A stretch of DNA of 27,407 nt. Source: JBDHTS01 sp044220535. GTDB taxonomy: Bacteria; Pseudomonadota; Alphaproteobacteria; Micavibrionales; Micavibrionaceae. The notes under the pieces are model-generated. The model saw nothing but the letters and a program-made list of their open reading frames with translations, made no database searches and was not told the DNA's origin. Where the stretch lies: NCBI GenBank assembly GCA_044220535.1, contig JBGAQU010000026.1, positions 1 through 27,407 on the forward strand, read 5' to 3'. A program made the translations under genes and the position numbers. Positions 17,780 through 25,239 of the stretch are shown one piece after another; the first letter of the stretch is position 1, and every line of letters begins with the position of its first letter.

Positions 17780-20700
17780 GCCAGTGCCCTGTCTACCCAT
17801 TTTATGATTTTATCCAGGCTGCCCTCGGTCGTCTTTCCGGACGGGCGTCTTGCCCCCTGATACCGGCGTTCTTGCGGCGGCTTGATCCGTTGCGCCGCGA
17901 ACGGCTCGCGCTTGTCCCTGTGGTCATTGGCCAGTTGCCGCGATACTTTATCGAACTCGCCCACGACCATGGATTTCTTGAATTCATCGTTCGCCGCGCC
18001 CGCCATCAGGGCGCTATGGATCGACCCGCTGCGTGCGTTCAGCTTCGCAAACCGGAAGGCCTTCAACGCCCCACCGAAAAACTGCCCGAGCTCGCGGATG
18101 ATTTCGAACACGATCAGCGACGGAATGGCCTGCCCGATCCGCGTGACCTTCGCCTCCTCGCGCGAATTCCCCATCTCGATCTGGTTAAATTCAAACGTAT
18201 TGAATTGCCGCCCCAAATGCCGCAACCCGATCGCCTCGCACACAAGCTGTTGCACGCGCCTGACATTGTCCAGCTTGTTGGTGTGCGTAACATGGGTGAG
18301 CTCGGCATTGGCGGTGGTGGCCGTTTCGCGTATGTCTTCCAGATATCCGTGGCCCGACGGGTGGATCGTCGCGCCGGTCACGGTCAGGCTGCCATCTCCG
18401 TTATCATAAAAATCACGGCCTTCGCCTGCGTATTCCTTTATAAACTGCTTTTTCTGTTCTTTGGAAAGCCCATAGACCCTGAACCCGTCCTCTATCGCCA
18501 CGATCACGCTGTTGACGCCGCGGTTTCGCAGCATCTTGTCAATCATTTTGCGCTGGTTTTCTTCGTTTCCAGGAATCGCGGACTGGTCGATAACGACATT
18601 AAATTTCTTGGGGTCTATTTTATAGGCCGTATGCCTGTGTTTCGGATTGGCATCCAGAGTCGACCAGCCTTCGGCAAAACGGCTTAAGGTCGCAAACATC
18701 TCTTCCGGGTTGCCCTGGGTTCCCGTCACGAAAACCAGCAACTCGCCAAGATCGCCTTCCAGCCAGCCTTGCGCGGTCCCTGACTCGCGCGCCTTGTGTT
18801 CTTTCGGATGCAGCGTCAGGGACTCAATTTCTTCTTCTATTTTTTCGCGTTCAAGAAGATCTTCCGTTACTTTAAGGCGATCATGAAGATGCTGGGTGCG
18901 TTTTTTGGTTTCCTTGGTCGCGTCATCTTCCAGGAAATTGTTGAGGTTCAGGCTGTTATAGACTGTATCAACCTCCGGATCGACACCCTCCAGGTTATGC
19001 ATGGTCAGGGTGTCTTCGATATTCGCGCCGACCGCCGTGCAGTTCCGCCCCACGCGGTTGCAGGTTTTCAACACGGTCTTCACACGGCTGTCATTCGTGC
19101 TGATCATACCCAGCAGCACGCCCTTGCCTTTGAACAGGCTGGTCTGCATCAGGTCGATCAGGTTTTTCTGGGCTTCCTCCTCTGTCGGCACGCGACCGTT
19201 TTTATGTGCGTTGGTGCCGTCGATATCGATCAACGTATCCTGGCGGTCGATGCCAAAACCGCGCAGGCCACGCGACATGAATTCATGGTTGCGAGGTTTT
19301 CGGCCATCACCATAAAACAGATAGCTGCCATGGCCTTCTGCGTAGACACGATACATGGTGCTGGGCGTCGAATGGTCCATGCCCTCGACGCAATATTCCA
19401 TGCTGACCGTATCGCTGATCTTGATCTTGCCCTGGCCGTTTAAACGAACGATCTCCGGCATCAGGGATTTATCATGCAATTCTTTCTTCAATTTGGCGTT
19501 CAACATCCGCATGGCTCGCCTGCCGCCGCAGACTTTCTTGCCTTTCAACAGGCCAAGCCGCGCCAGGACGATCAAACCGTCCATATGATCCAGATGGCGG
19601 TGCGAAATGCAAATCGTGTCGATGTCTTTCAACAGCGCGACGACGTCCGGCACCGCGCCATCGAAGCGCGACCCGTTTTTTGGCAACAGCATGCCAAGAT
19701 CCAGGCAAACCGCCGTGCGCTTCGCCACGCCCTGCTCATCCAGCCATTCATGCATGACGATCTTGCACGCGCCGAGGTCCTGGCCAAAACCGTCGACGAT
19801 CTCCTCCTTGCCGTCGCCCAGCAGCGACAGATGGACAAACCGCCCCTCCGGCGGCGGCGGGTCGACCGGGCTGATCATGTCCATCAGCCCGAATTCCATC
19901 AGCGCTTCCATGGCGGTGGGGAAGCGGCGGCGGCGCATCATGTCTTCCATCCGCAGGCCAAAGCCGACGGCGCGGAGCTTCATGCTTGTCCCGGCGTTCG
20001 TCAGCGTATGGCCCAGCAGTTTCACGCTGTCCAGTATGGGGCTTCCATCCGCCAGCCGCTTCCATTCATACTCGATAAAATCCTTGAGCGTCTGCGGCTG
20101 GTATCCCTCCGGCACAAAATGCGGTTCCAGGCTACCATGCATCCTCTCTATACCGCCGTGGCTTTCCCTACGGAAACATGCGCGATAGGTTGTGCCGGAT
20201 TGCTGATGCGTGGCAAAAGCCTCGCGGAATCCTTCATCGATGCGGCAATGCGGGTCGACCGAATTGAACCCTCCGTTCATCACGGTGCGGGCAATGTCCG
20301 GATCCGAACTGACGATGACGTCGCCTTTGGCGCGGGAATTGAACAGGTCATGCAGGTTAAAGCAGAATTTACCGTCCTTGCCCTGCCCCGGTAGTTTGAT
20401 GTCTTCGCCCACAAGGGCGGGCAGGTCGAAATCATGCATGACCTTCAACGCTTCGACAGGCGATTTGTTTTCGCGCAGATGCATGGTCAGTTGCTGGAAC
20501 ACTTCGCGCAACCGCTCTGCCGTCACCGCGCGGACATGATCGGGCAGGCCTTCCAACAGCGGCTTGTTGCGGTACCAGATCTCTTCGATCTCGATTTCAT
20601 GCTCGCCGCTGTCCGAAGGGACCAGAGCGGTCTTCATTTCCAGCAGATGGATGGTCCCCGTTTGTCCGTTGGGGCGGCGATACCAGTATTTGATCTGAAG

Positions 20701-20883
20701 ATTGTCGGCCCCGCCATATCCGTCCAGCTCGGCAGAGGAGATCAGCGCCATGGCGCCGTTTCCCTGACCCGGATCTATGGCAAAACGTCCGACCAGCTCC
20801 TGCGAGGGCTTTTCATTATACGCCTCGGCAAAGGGCTTGCTCCACCCCATAGCATTGGCAAAATCCCTGCGTGACCAGACCAT
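17776..20883 (-). CDS. RNase J-like metallo-beta-lactamase/beta-CASP nuclease with long N-terminal extension; second gene of cassette
   Basis: 1035 residues from ATG 20883; a GTG codon just before it is an alternative. Residues 1-~385 are unrecognised. From ~390 comes a metallo-beta-lactamase core: CLDLGMLLP, the metal site SHRHLDHMDG (His428, His430, Asp432, His433) and YLFYGDGR. RNase J/beta-CASP hallmarks follow: FVTGTQGNPEEM (compare TTGSQGEP), SAIPGNEENQ, IHPSGHGYLED (His845) and HVTHTNKLDNVRR in place of the PVHGE motif. A Lys/Glu-rich stretch (KKRTQHLHDRLKVTEDLLER) forms a probable coiled-coil insert in the beta-CASP region. The tail is basic and disordered. RNase J degrades and processes RNA with endo- and 5' exonuclease activity; the same chemistry is inferred here. 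RNase J is about 555 residues, so this is nearly double. It starts 21 bp after the first cassette gene and overlaps the third by 4 bp. Confidence 0.78.
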   Translation of the reverse strand: MVWSRRDFANAMGWSKPFAEAYNEKPSQELVGRFAIDPGQGNGAMALISSAELDGYGGADNLQIKYWYRRPNGQTGTIHLLEMKTALVPSDSGEHEIEIEEIWYRNKPLLEGLPDHVRAVTAERLREVFQQLTMHLRENKSPVEALKVMHDFDLPALVGEDIKLPGQGKDGKFCFNLHDLFNSRAKGDVIVSSDPDIARTVMNGGFNSVDPHCRIDEGFREAFATHQQSGTTYRACFRRESHGGIERMHGSLEPHFVPEGYQPQTLKDFIEYEWKRLADGSPILDSVKLLGHTLTNAGTSMKLRAVGFGLRMEDMMRRRRFPTAMEALMEFGLMDMISPVDPPPPEGRFVHLSLLGDGKEEIVDGFGQDLGACKIVMHEWLDEQGVAKRTAVCLDLGMLLPKNGSRFDGAVPDVVALLKDIDTICISHRHLDHMDGLIVLARLGLLKGKKVCGGRRAMRMLNAKLKKELHDKSLMPEIVRLNGQGKIKISDTVSMEYCVEGMDHSTPSTMYRVYAEGHGSYLFYGDGRKPRNHEFMSRGLRGFGIDRQDTLIDIDGTNAHKNGRVPTEEEAQKNLIDLMQTSLFKGKGVLLGMISTNDSRVKTVLKTCNRVGRNCTAVGANIEDTLTMHNLEGVDPEVDTVYNSLNLNNFLEDDATKETKKRTQHLHDRLKVTEDLLEREKIEEEIESLTLHPKEHKARESGTAQGWLEGDLGELLVFVTGTQGNPEEMFATLSRFAEGWSTLDANPKHRHTAYKIDPKKFNVVIDQSAIPGNEENQRKMIDKMLRNRGVNSVIVAIEDGFRVYGLSKEQKKQFIKEYAGEGRDFYDNGDGSLTVTGATIHPSGHGYLEDIRETATTANAELTHVTHTNKLDNVRRVQQLVCEAIGLRHLGRQFNTFEFNQIEMGNSREEAKVTRIGQAIPSLIVFEIIRELGQFFGGALKAFRFAKLNARSGSIHSALMAGAANDEFKKSMVVGEFDKVSRQLANDHRDKREPFAAQRIKPPQERRYQGARRPSGKTTEGSLDKIIKWVDRALA

Positions 20884-20904
20884 CACTTTTCCCGTGTTAC
20901 TCTT

Positions 20905-23253
20905 TTATGGCGCCGGCATTCCTGTATCCGGTCCTTTGGTTCCCGTCAGCCGTCCCTGCCGCGGCCCCTGCGCCGGCTTCGTTCTGCGCAGGCCGTCCAC
21001 TTCCAGCCAGCGCCGCCAGAAGGTCGGGTCGATCTTCGCCATGTCGCGGCTGACATCTTCCAGATCCAGCGTCTGGATCTGCGGCCCCAGCAGGATGGCG
21101 CGCATCTCATTCAGCAATGCCCTGAATTCAACCCTGTCTTTCTCAAGTCCCGTTTTCACGTCCAGCGGGATCGTCTGCATGTCGATCAGCGGCTCACCGC
21201 TCCCCGCCGCGCGGTTCAGTTCGGCATCGTAATACATATCCGCCAGCGCCAGGCTGTGCAGCAGGCCTTTCATCAGGAAAGACGGTATTTCTTCCTGCGC
21301 GGCGTCTATGTCTTTGGCGTATGCCGCCATAATGCGGATGTCGTCGACCAGGCTGCGTGTTTCGATCGTGAACCCGTCATCCGTCTTTATCAGGTCGCCA
21401 ACCTGTAACGGAAAGGCATGCGCCTTCGGCACGATGTCGAATTGGAGCAGACGGCTGTAGACGCGCAGCGGCACCAGAAATGGCGACGTCTCCCAGGCTT
21501 CAAGCGACAACGCGGCAAATCCCTGGCGCCGGATGTTTTCCTGCCAGTCGGCAATTTTGTGTGGCGTCTCGATCTTGTTGTTCCCAGGCGCCGCGATGAC
21601 TTTTGGATCTTTTGTAAACGCCTTGTACACACGCTCCGCGTTTTCGGTATGCGTCACTACCCTGCCCGGAAACGCCTTACGGCAGAAATTAGCAGCTTCG
21701 GTCACGTCGATGATGGCGTCTTCCACCACCTTCTGCTCGAAATTCGCCCCCTCGAAACTGCTGCGCAGGCCGCGCCCGTCCTGAATGACCTTGATACCAT
21801 GCGCCTGCGCCCAGGCCTGCGCATGCCGGTTGGCGCGCCTGTCCCCCAGCACGATCACCTCGCCGAACTGCCCGCCGACGATCGGCATTTTGGGAATGCC
21901 TTCCACGCCCTTGTTCAGCTGCAGTACCGTTTTCACGCGCGCGTCACTGCGCCTGAACAAATCCTGCGCGAAAAGCCCGGCTTCGTTCTCCGGCTTGAAA
22001 AAATGCCCGTCCGTCTGATACGGCGTCTGCATGGTGATCAGCGGCGCGCGCTTGCCCTGCAGGGATTTTGTGACATCCAGCTGTTCGGCGGCAGGCGGCA
22101 GGATTTCATTCTGCAGTTCGGCCACGCTTTTCGGAACGAACCGGCTTCGCTTTAAATTTCTGGCGCGCTTCACGCCGTAATCGCGCAGCCCGTCCGCCTT
22201 CCACAATTCGCGCATGCAATTGTGCGCGTCCATGAAAGCAATCACCTGGCTGGCCAGTTCGGCAAACGCCTTGTCATGATGACCGGGCAGATCCATCAGT
22301 CCCGGATTGACTTTCTTCAGGTCAAGCCCGCCCCACTCAGGATGCTTCCACCCCTTGGTCCGCATCTCCTCCAGCATGATCATCCGCATGGCGATGTTGG
22401 ACGACATGTCGGTGACAAAACCCTGCGGCACCACCTCCAGCATATGCGCGAAAATCATGCGCAGGAAATCATGCGGGGTCACCTGGTCGCCATTGGCGAA
22501 AACCAAGTCCGCATCCGCCTTCGGCCGGAACGGGATCATGCCATAGCGCATCTGGAAAAAGGCAAAGGTCTCGAAATTGCCGTTGCGGGAGAACGCGACG
22601 TCGCCTTCCAGGCCCGCCGTATGCAGCATGTAACAGACCGCGATCCAGAACGCCTCGAAATCCTCGTCCCTGAAACCCTGAAGGTTGGATACGCCCGGAT
22701 CCTTGATGATATTCTGAAGCGCGGCCTCCGCGCCCGACGGCGAAAAGATCATCCTGTCGGGATAGGCGGTCTGGAATGCCTGCCAGCGCGCCGTCGCACG
22801 GTTCCTGTTCGGCTCGATGACCCTGTATTTAATTTCATTCGCATCCAGTTTTTCACTCAGGCGATAGGTGGACAAAACACCTCGGTCGTCTTTGATGCGC
22901 AGCTGGGCGCTCGGCTGATAATCCTTGTTAAAATCGCGGATGCGCTTTTCATGTTTTGATCCCAGCCAATAGGAGTCGCGGCCGCCCGAGATGGATTCAG
23001 GCAGGAACATATCTTTTATATCCTGCTCCCATATCCTTTCCGCGAGTACCGAAAACATGTATTTGGCGCGTGGCAGCATAACATCGGCATAGGGATGCTG
23101 TTTATAAAACGCAGCGATGAAGTGATACGGATCGTCGAAGAGAAAGCGCGGCATGTCGCCCTGAAAAAGGTAACGGCTCAGCGTCTCGATAAACTGCGAA
23201 TCCGCAACCGGCTTCCCATCGCCGATCGCGCCCAGATCAAAAGAGTCGCGCAT
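20905..23253 (-). CDS. Unrecognised 782-residue protein; first gene of the nuclease cassette
   Basis: I do not recognise this family. It is a soluble protein with no signal peptide or membrane segment. Residues 1-~330 are mixed helical (FRDEDFEAFWIAVCYMLHT; FLRMIFAHMLEVVPQGF). A central alpha/beta stretch (FGEVIVLGDRRANRHAQAWA, then HGIKVIQDGRG) looks Rossmann-like, and a segment VVTHTENAERVYKAF ... VIAAPGNNKIETPHKIADW follows. The last ~30 residues are Gly/Pro/Arg-rich and probably disordered. The start is strongly supported by GGGGAGAGGAGAG just upstream of ATG 23253. It heads a tightly packed run with the RNase J-like gene 21 bp downstream, which suggests a shared function. It could be a substrate-recognition or scaffold subunit; that is only inference. 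Confidence 0.8.
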   Translation of the reverse strand: MRDSFDLGAIGDGKPVADSQFIETLSRYLFQGDMPRFLFDDPYHFIAAFYKQHPYADVMLPRAKYMFSVLAERIWEQDIKDMFLPESISGGRDSYWLGSKHEKRIRDFNKDYQPSAQLRIKDDRGVLSTYRLSEKLDANEIKYRVIEPNRNRATARWQAFQTAYPDRMIFSPSGAEAALQNIIKDPGVSNLQGFRDEDFEAFWIAVCYMLHTAGLEGDVAFSRNGNFETFAFFQMRYGMIPFRPKADADLVFANGDQVTPHDFLRMIFAHMLEVVPQGFVTDMSSNIAMRMIMLEEMRTKGWKHPEWGGLDLKKVNPGLMDLPGHHDKAFAELASQVIAFMDAHNCMRELWKADGLRDYGVKRARNLKRSRFVPKSVAELQNEILPPAAEQLDVTKSLQGKRAPLITMQTPYQTDGHFFKPENEAGLFAQDLFRRSDARVKTVLQLNKGVEGIPKMPIVGGQFGEVIVLGDRRANRHAQAWAQAHGIKVIQDGRGLRSSFEGANFEQKVVEDAIIDVTEAANFCRKAFPGRVVTHTENAERVYKAFTKDPKVIAAPGNNKIETPHKIADWQENIRRQGFAALSLEAWETSPFLVPLRVYSRLLQFDIVPKAHAFPLQVGDLIKTDDGFTIETRSLVDDIRIMAAYAKDIDAAQEEIPSFLMKGLLHSLALADMYYDAELNRAAGSGEPLIDMQTIPLDVKTGLEKDRVEFRALLNEMRAILLGPQIQTLDLEDVSRDMAKIDPTFWRRWLEVDGLRRTKPAQGPRQGRLTGTKGPDTGMPAP

Positions 23254-23425
23254 GGCGGCTCTCCTCTCCCCAAAAGATTTTTTTTGTTCTTTTGAAGGGT
23301 AATGGAAGCGCGCGAAACTACAAGTCTTGTAATGTTTTTTTAGATCCTATAATAATGAAGGCTCACTCGTAGCGCTGATTCCTTCACGCCTTATTTCTGC
23401 GGTTTTAAACTATAAAAATCCCAAC
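23254..23425. promoter_or_regulatory. AT-rich leader region upstream of the three-gene cassette
   Basis: 172 bp between the dehydrogenase stop and the first cassette gene, both on the minus strand. It contains a perfect palindrome TACAAG-T-CTTGTA (23319-23331) and, nearer the gene, an AT-rich stem CAAAAGA/TCTTTTG (23271-23277 with 23288-23294). No standard -35/-10 pair was convincing and no strong terminator for the dehydrogenase gene is seen, so read-through from that gene into the cassette is possible. Confidence 0.4.
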
Positions 23426-24421
23426 TTAACCGCCAAGATACCCGCCGATGATCGGCAACACCTCTCCCGTAATATAACTTGAGCAATGCGGCGACGCTAA
23501 AAAAACATAGGCGGGTGCAATTTCTTCCGGCTGCGCCGGACGCTTCATCGGTGTTTTTGCGCCGAACTGTGCTACGTCTTCCGCTTCTTTGTCAGAAGGA
23601 TTTAACGGAGTCCAGACCGGGCCTGGTGCAACGGCGTTCACGCGAATACCCTTCTGCACCAGATGCGTCGCCAGCGACCGGGTAAAGGCATGGATGCCGC
23701 CCTTGGTCATGGAATAATCAAGCAAATCCTTATTCCCGAGTAATCCCGTCACCGATCCGGTATTGATAATCGCCGATCCCGGTTTCATATGCTCTACCGC
23801 CGCCTGCGCCATAAAGAAATAGCCATATAAATTGGTCTTCAGCGTTTCGTCGAAATGCGCTTCGGTCAAATCCATAAAATTTTTAGTATGAATTTGAAAG
23901 GCCGCATTATTGACCAGCACATCCAGCTTGCCCAATTCCTTCACTGTCTGTGCCACAGCATCCCGGCAAAAACTACGCTCGCAAACATCACCCGCGATCA
24001 CTATGCATCGCTTGCCTTCCGCCTCCACAGCCTTCTTTGTATCTTCCGCATCCTTGTCTTCGGCCAGGTGACAGACAGCAACATCTGCCCCTTCTCGTGC
24101 AAACAATACGGCAACAGATCGGCCAATACCTGAATCCCCGCCGGTAATCAGCGCGACTTTCCCCTCAAGTTTTTTCGAACCAATATAAAACGGTGCGTCA
24201 TACATGGGTCGTGGATCCAGCTTATACTCCGCACCCGGCTTTGGTTGGTGCTGTTTCGGGAAAGGCGGCTCGGGATATTTCCGCGCACCAGCCTGCATCG
24301 GTTTTTCTTTCTTCTCGCCACTGGATTTTTTATCCGCGGCCGCCACCTGTTCCTGGATATCGCGCTGCGCCTCGACTACTTGTTCCGCATTCGCTGTTTT
24401 CAATTCGGTCTTATGCGTCAT
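23426..24421 (-). CDS. Short-chain dehydrogenase/reductase, stress-type (YdaD/YghA-like)
   Basis: NAD(P)-dependent oxidoreductase of 331 residues. The Rossmann motif is TGGDSGIG (93-100), NNAA begins at Asn171, and the catalytic triad is Ser223 (TGSVTG), Tyr236 and Lys240 (YSMTKGG). The first ~80 residues are a Lys/Glu/Pro-rich extension (KYPEPPFPKQHQPKPG) that is characteristic of the YdaD/YhdF/YghA subgroup, often annotated as glucose-1-dehydrogenase or general stress protein 39. The true substrate is not known. The ribosome binding site AAAGGA precedes ATG 24421. An EcfG-like promoter 37-61 bp upstream suggests induction by general stress, in line with sigma-B control of ydaD in Bacillus. 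Confidence 0.93.
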   Translation of the reverse strand: MTHKTELKTANAEQVVEAQRDIQEQVAAADKKSSGEKKEKPMQAGARKYPEPPFPKQHQPKPGAEYKLDPRPMYDAPFYIGSKKLEGKVALITGGDSGIGRSVAVLFAREGADVAVCHLAEDKDAEDTKKAVEAEGKRCIVIAGDVCERSFCRDAVAQTVKELGKLDVLVNNAAFQIHTKNFMDLTEAHFDETLKTNLYGYFFMAQAAVEHMKPGSAIINTGSVTGLLGNKDLLDYSMTKGGIHAFTRSLATHLVQKGIRVNAVAPGPVWTPLNPSDKEAEDVAQFGAKTPMKRPAQPEEIAPAYVFLASPHCSSYITGEVLPIIGGYLGG

Positions 24422-24457
24422 TGTCGTGATCCTTTTAATATGTGATGCTCTCCGGCC

Positions 24458-24482
24458 AATGGACGAATAATTGAAAAGTTCC
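24458..24482 (-). promoter_or_regulatory. EcfG-like stress promoter for the dehydrogenase gene
   Basis: Reading the minus strand, GGAAC (24482-24478) is followed after 16 bp by CATT (24461-24458). The alphaproteobacterial EcfG consensus is GGAAC-N16/17-CGTT, so the match is 8 of 9. A start site about 24450 would leave a leader of about 30 nt holding the AAAGGA ribosome binding site. Its -35 box is the mirror image of the one serving the opposite gene. Confidence 0.5.
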
Positions 24483-24483
24483 T

Positions 24484-24509
24484 GGAACCGTCCGTCCGGC
24501 CGCTACGTT
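24484..24509 (+). promoter_or_regulatory. EcfG-type general stress promoter for the small membrane protein
   Basis: GGAAC (24484-24488), 17-bp spacer, CGTT (24506-24509): an exact match to the EcfG consensus GGAAC-N16/17-CGTT. The predicted start, about 24515, leaves a short leader with AAAGGAG (24524-24530) before ATG 24540. With the divergent box it forms GTTCC-T-GGAAC (24478-24488), so the two promoters share one centre. Confidence 0.65.
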
Positions 24510-24539
24510 TGCAGGAAAACCGCAAAGGAGTTTTTTGAA

Positions 24540-24884
24540 ATGGCAAAAATACTGGTTCACTGGGCGTTGAGCGCCCTCGCCATCGGCATTGTATCCCAGA
24601 TTGTCCCCGGCTTTATGGTCGACGGCATCGCTGCCGCCCTGATCGCGGCCATCGTTATCGGTTTTATCAATGCGACCCTGGGCCTCGCCCTGAAAATTGT
24701 CACCTTCCCCCTAACCATCGTTACACTTGGTTTGTTCTGGTTCGTCATCAATGCGCTGATGATTGAACTCGCCTCCATGTTTGTGCCGGGTTTTACCGTT
24801 ACAGGATTTGGCTCGGCTTTTCTCGGCGGTATCGTCCTGACCCTGGTCAACATTGTTTTGCGAGCGGTTTTCGAGAAAAAATGA
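24540..24884 (+). CDS. Small integral membrane protein, phage holin 4-2 / YvlD-like family
   Basis: 114 residues, nearly all in four hydrophobic segments (about 5-22, 28-48, 54-75 and 85-108), with a short charged end RAVFEKK. Motifs typical of the family are INATLGLALKIVTFPLTIVTLGLF and a following NALMIELASMFVPGF. These proteins are called phage holin family in databases but are usually chromosomal inner-membrane proteins linked to envelope stress; there are no phage genes nearby. The start at ATG 24540 is fixed by AAAGGAG 9 bp upstream. The exact EcfG-type promoter before it suggests stress induction together with the divergent dehydrogenase. Confidence 0.9.
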   Translation: MAKILVHWALSALAIGIVSQIVPGFMVDGIAAALIAAIVIGFINATLGLALKIVTFPLTIVTLGLFWFVINALMIELASMFVPGFTVTGFGSAFLGGIVLTLVNIVLRAVFEKK

Positions 24885-24964
24885 ATGTGAAATGCCATAT
24901 AAATTATGACAATATAAAATTGGAAAAATTTTACTCTTTATATCAAGCCTTAATCCCAGGGAAC

Positions 24965-24993
24965 GGGCGGTTTTGCGGGCCCCGGCGCCGCCC
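24965..24993. terminator. GC-rich hairpin after the small membrane protein gene
   Basis: Arms gggcgg (24965-24970) and ccgccc (24988-24993) enclose a GC-rich loop, within the 177-bp gap between the membrane-protein gene and the tRNA. No T-run follows, so if it ends transcription it is not a classical intrinsic terminator. The rest of this gap is AT-rich and shows no gene. Confidence 0.3.
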
Positions 24994-25004
24994 GAATTTC
25001 GTTC

Positions 25005-25033
25005 TTGCTTTAAAGGCCTTTATTGTTTACGTT
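25005..25033 (+). promoter_or_regulatory. Possible tRNA promoter
   Basis: TTGCTT (25005-25010), 17-bp spacer, TACGTT (25028-25033), placing a start about 20 bp before the tRNA. The -35 is good and the -10 weak, so this is only a candidate. Confidence 0.3.
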
Positions 25034-25061
25034 TCCAGCCCGTCAAGACCTTTTCTCTCAT

Positions 25062-25136
25062 TGGGGCGTCGCCAAGCGGTAAGGCATCGGTTTTTGGTAC
25101 CGACATTCCTAGGTTCGAATCCTAGCGCCCCAGCCA
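25062..25136 (+). tRNA. tRNA-Gln (anticodon UUG)
   Basis: 75-nt cloverleaf with encoded CCA. Acceptor stem tggggcg/cgcccca is fully paired. The D-arm has gccaagcggtaaggc. The anticodon arm is tcggt-ttttggt-accga, with anticodon TTG at 25094-25096. The T-arm is ctagg-ttcgaat-cctag. A T-rich tract follows at once. No integrase or att-like duplication of the 3' end is seen in the window. Confidence 0.97.
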
Positions 25137-25170
25137 TTATTTTTTAATGCATTAGTTTTGCATATCTTGC

Positions 25171-25200
25171 TTGACAGTCCCTGTTTAATGTTTCTATTCT
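25171..25200 (+). promoter_or_regulatory. Sigma-70-type promoter for the C-terminal processing protease
   Basis: Perfect -35 TTGACA (25171-25176), 18-bp spacer, -10 TATTCT (25195-25200, 4 of 6). A start near 25207 gives a leader of about 33 nt that includes the ribosome binding site AGGGG. Confidence 0.55.
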
Positions 25201-25239
25201 CGCCATAATAACAAAAAACAATGTGAACAGGGGCTTTCT

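Noticed and set aside
24540..24884. A prophage remnant, suggested by the phage holin family name
   Set aside because: No other phage gene, integrase or att site lies nearby, and this family is mostly chromosomal membrane proteins.
25062..25136. Integration of a genomic island at tRNA-Gln
   Set aside because: No duplicate of the tRNA 3' end and no integrase gene were seen in the window.
24881..25147. An 88-codon open frame between the membrane protein and the protease
   Set aside because: It runs through the whole tRNA-Gln gene and has no recognisable protein features.
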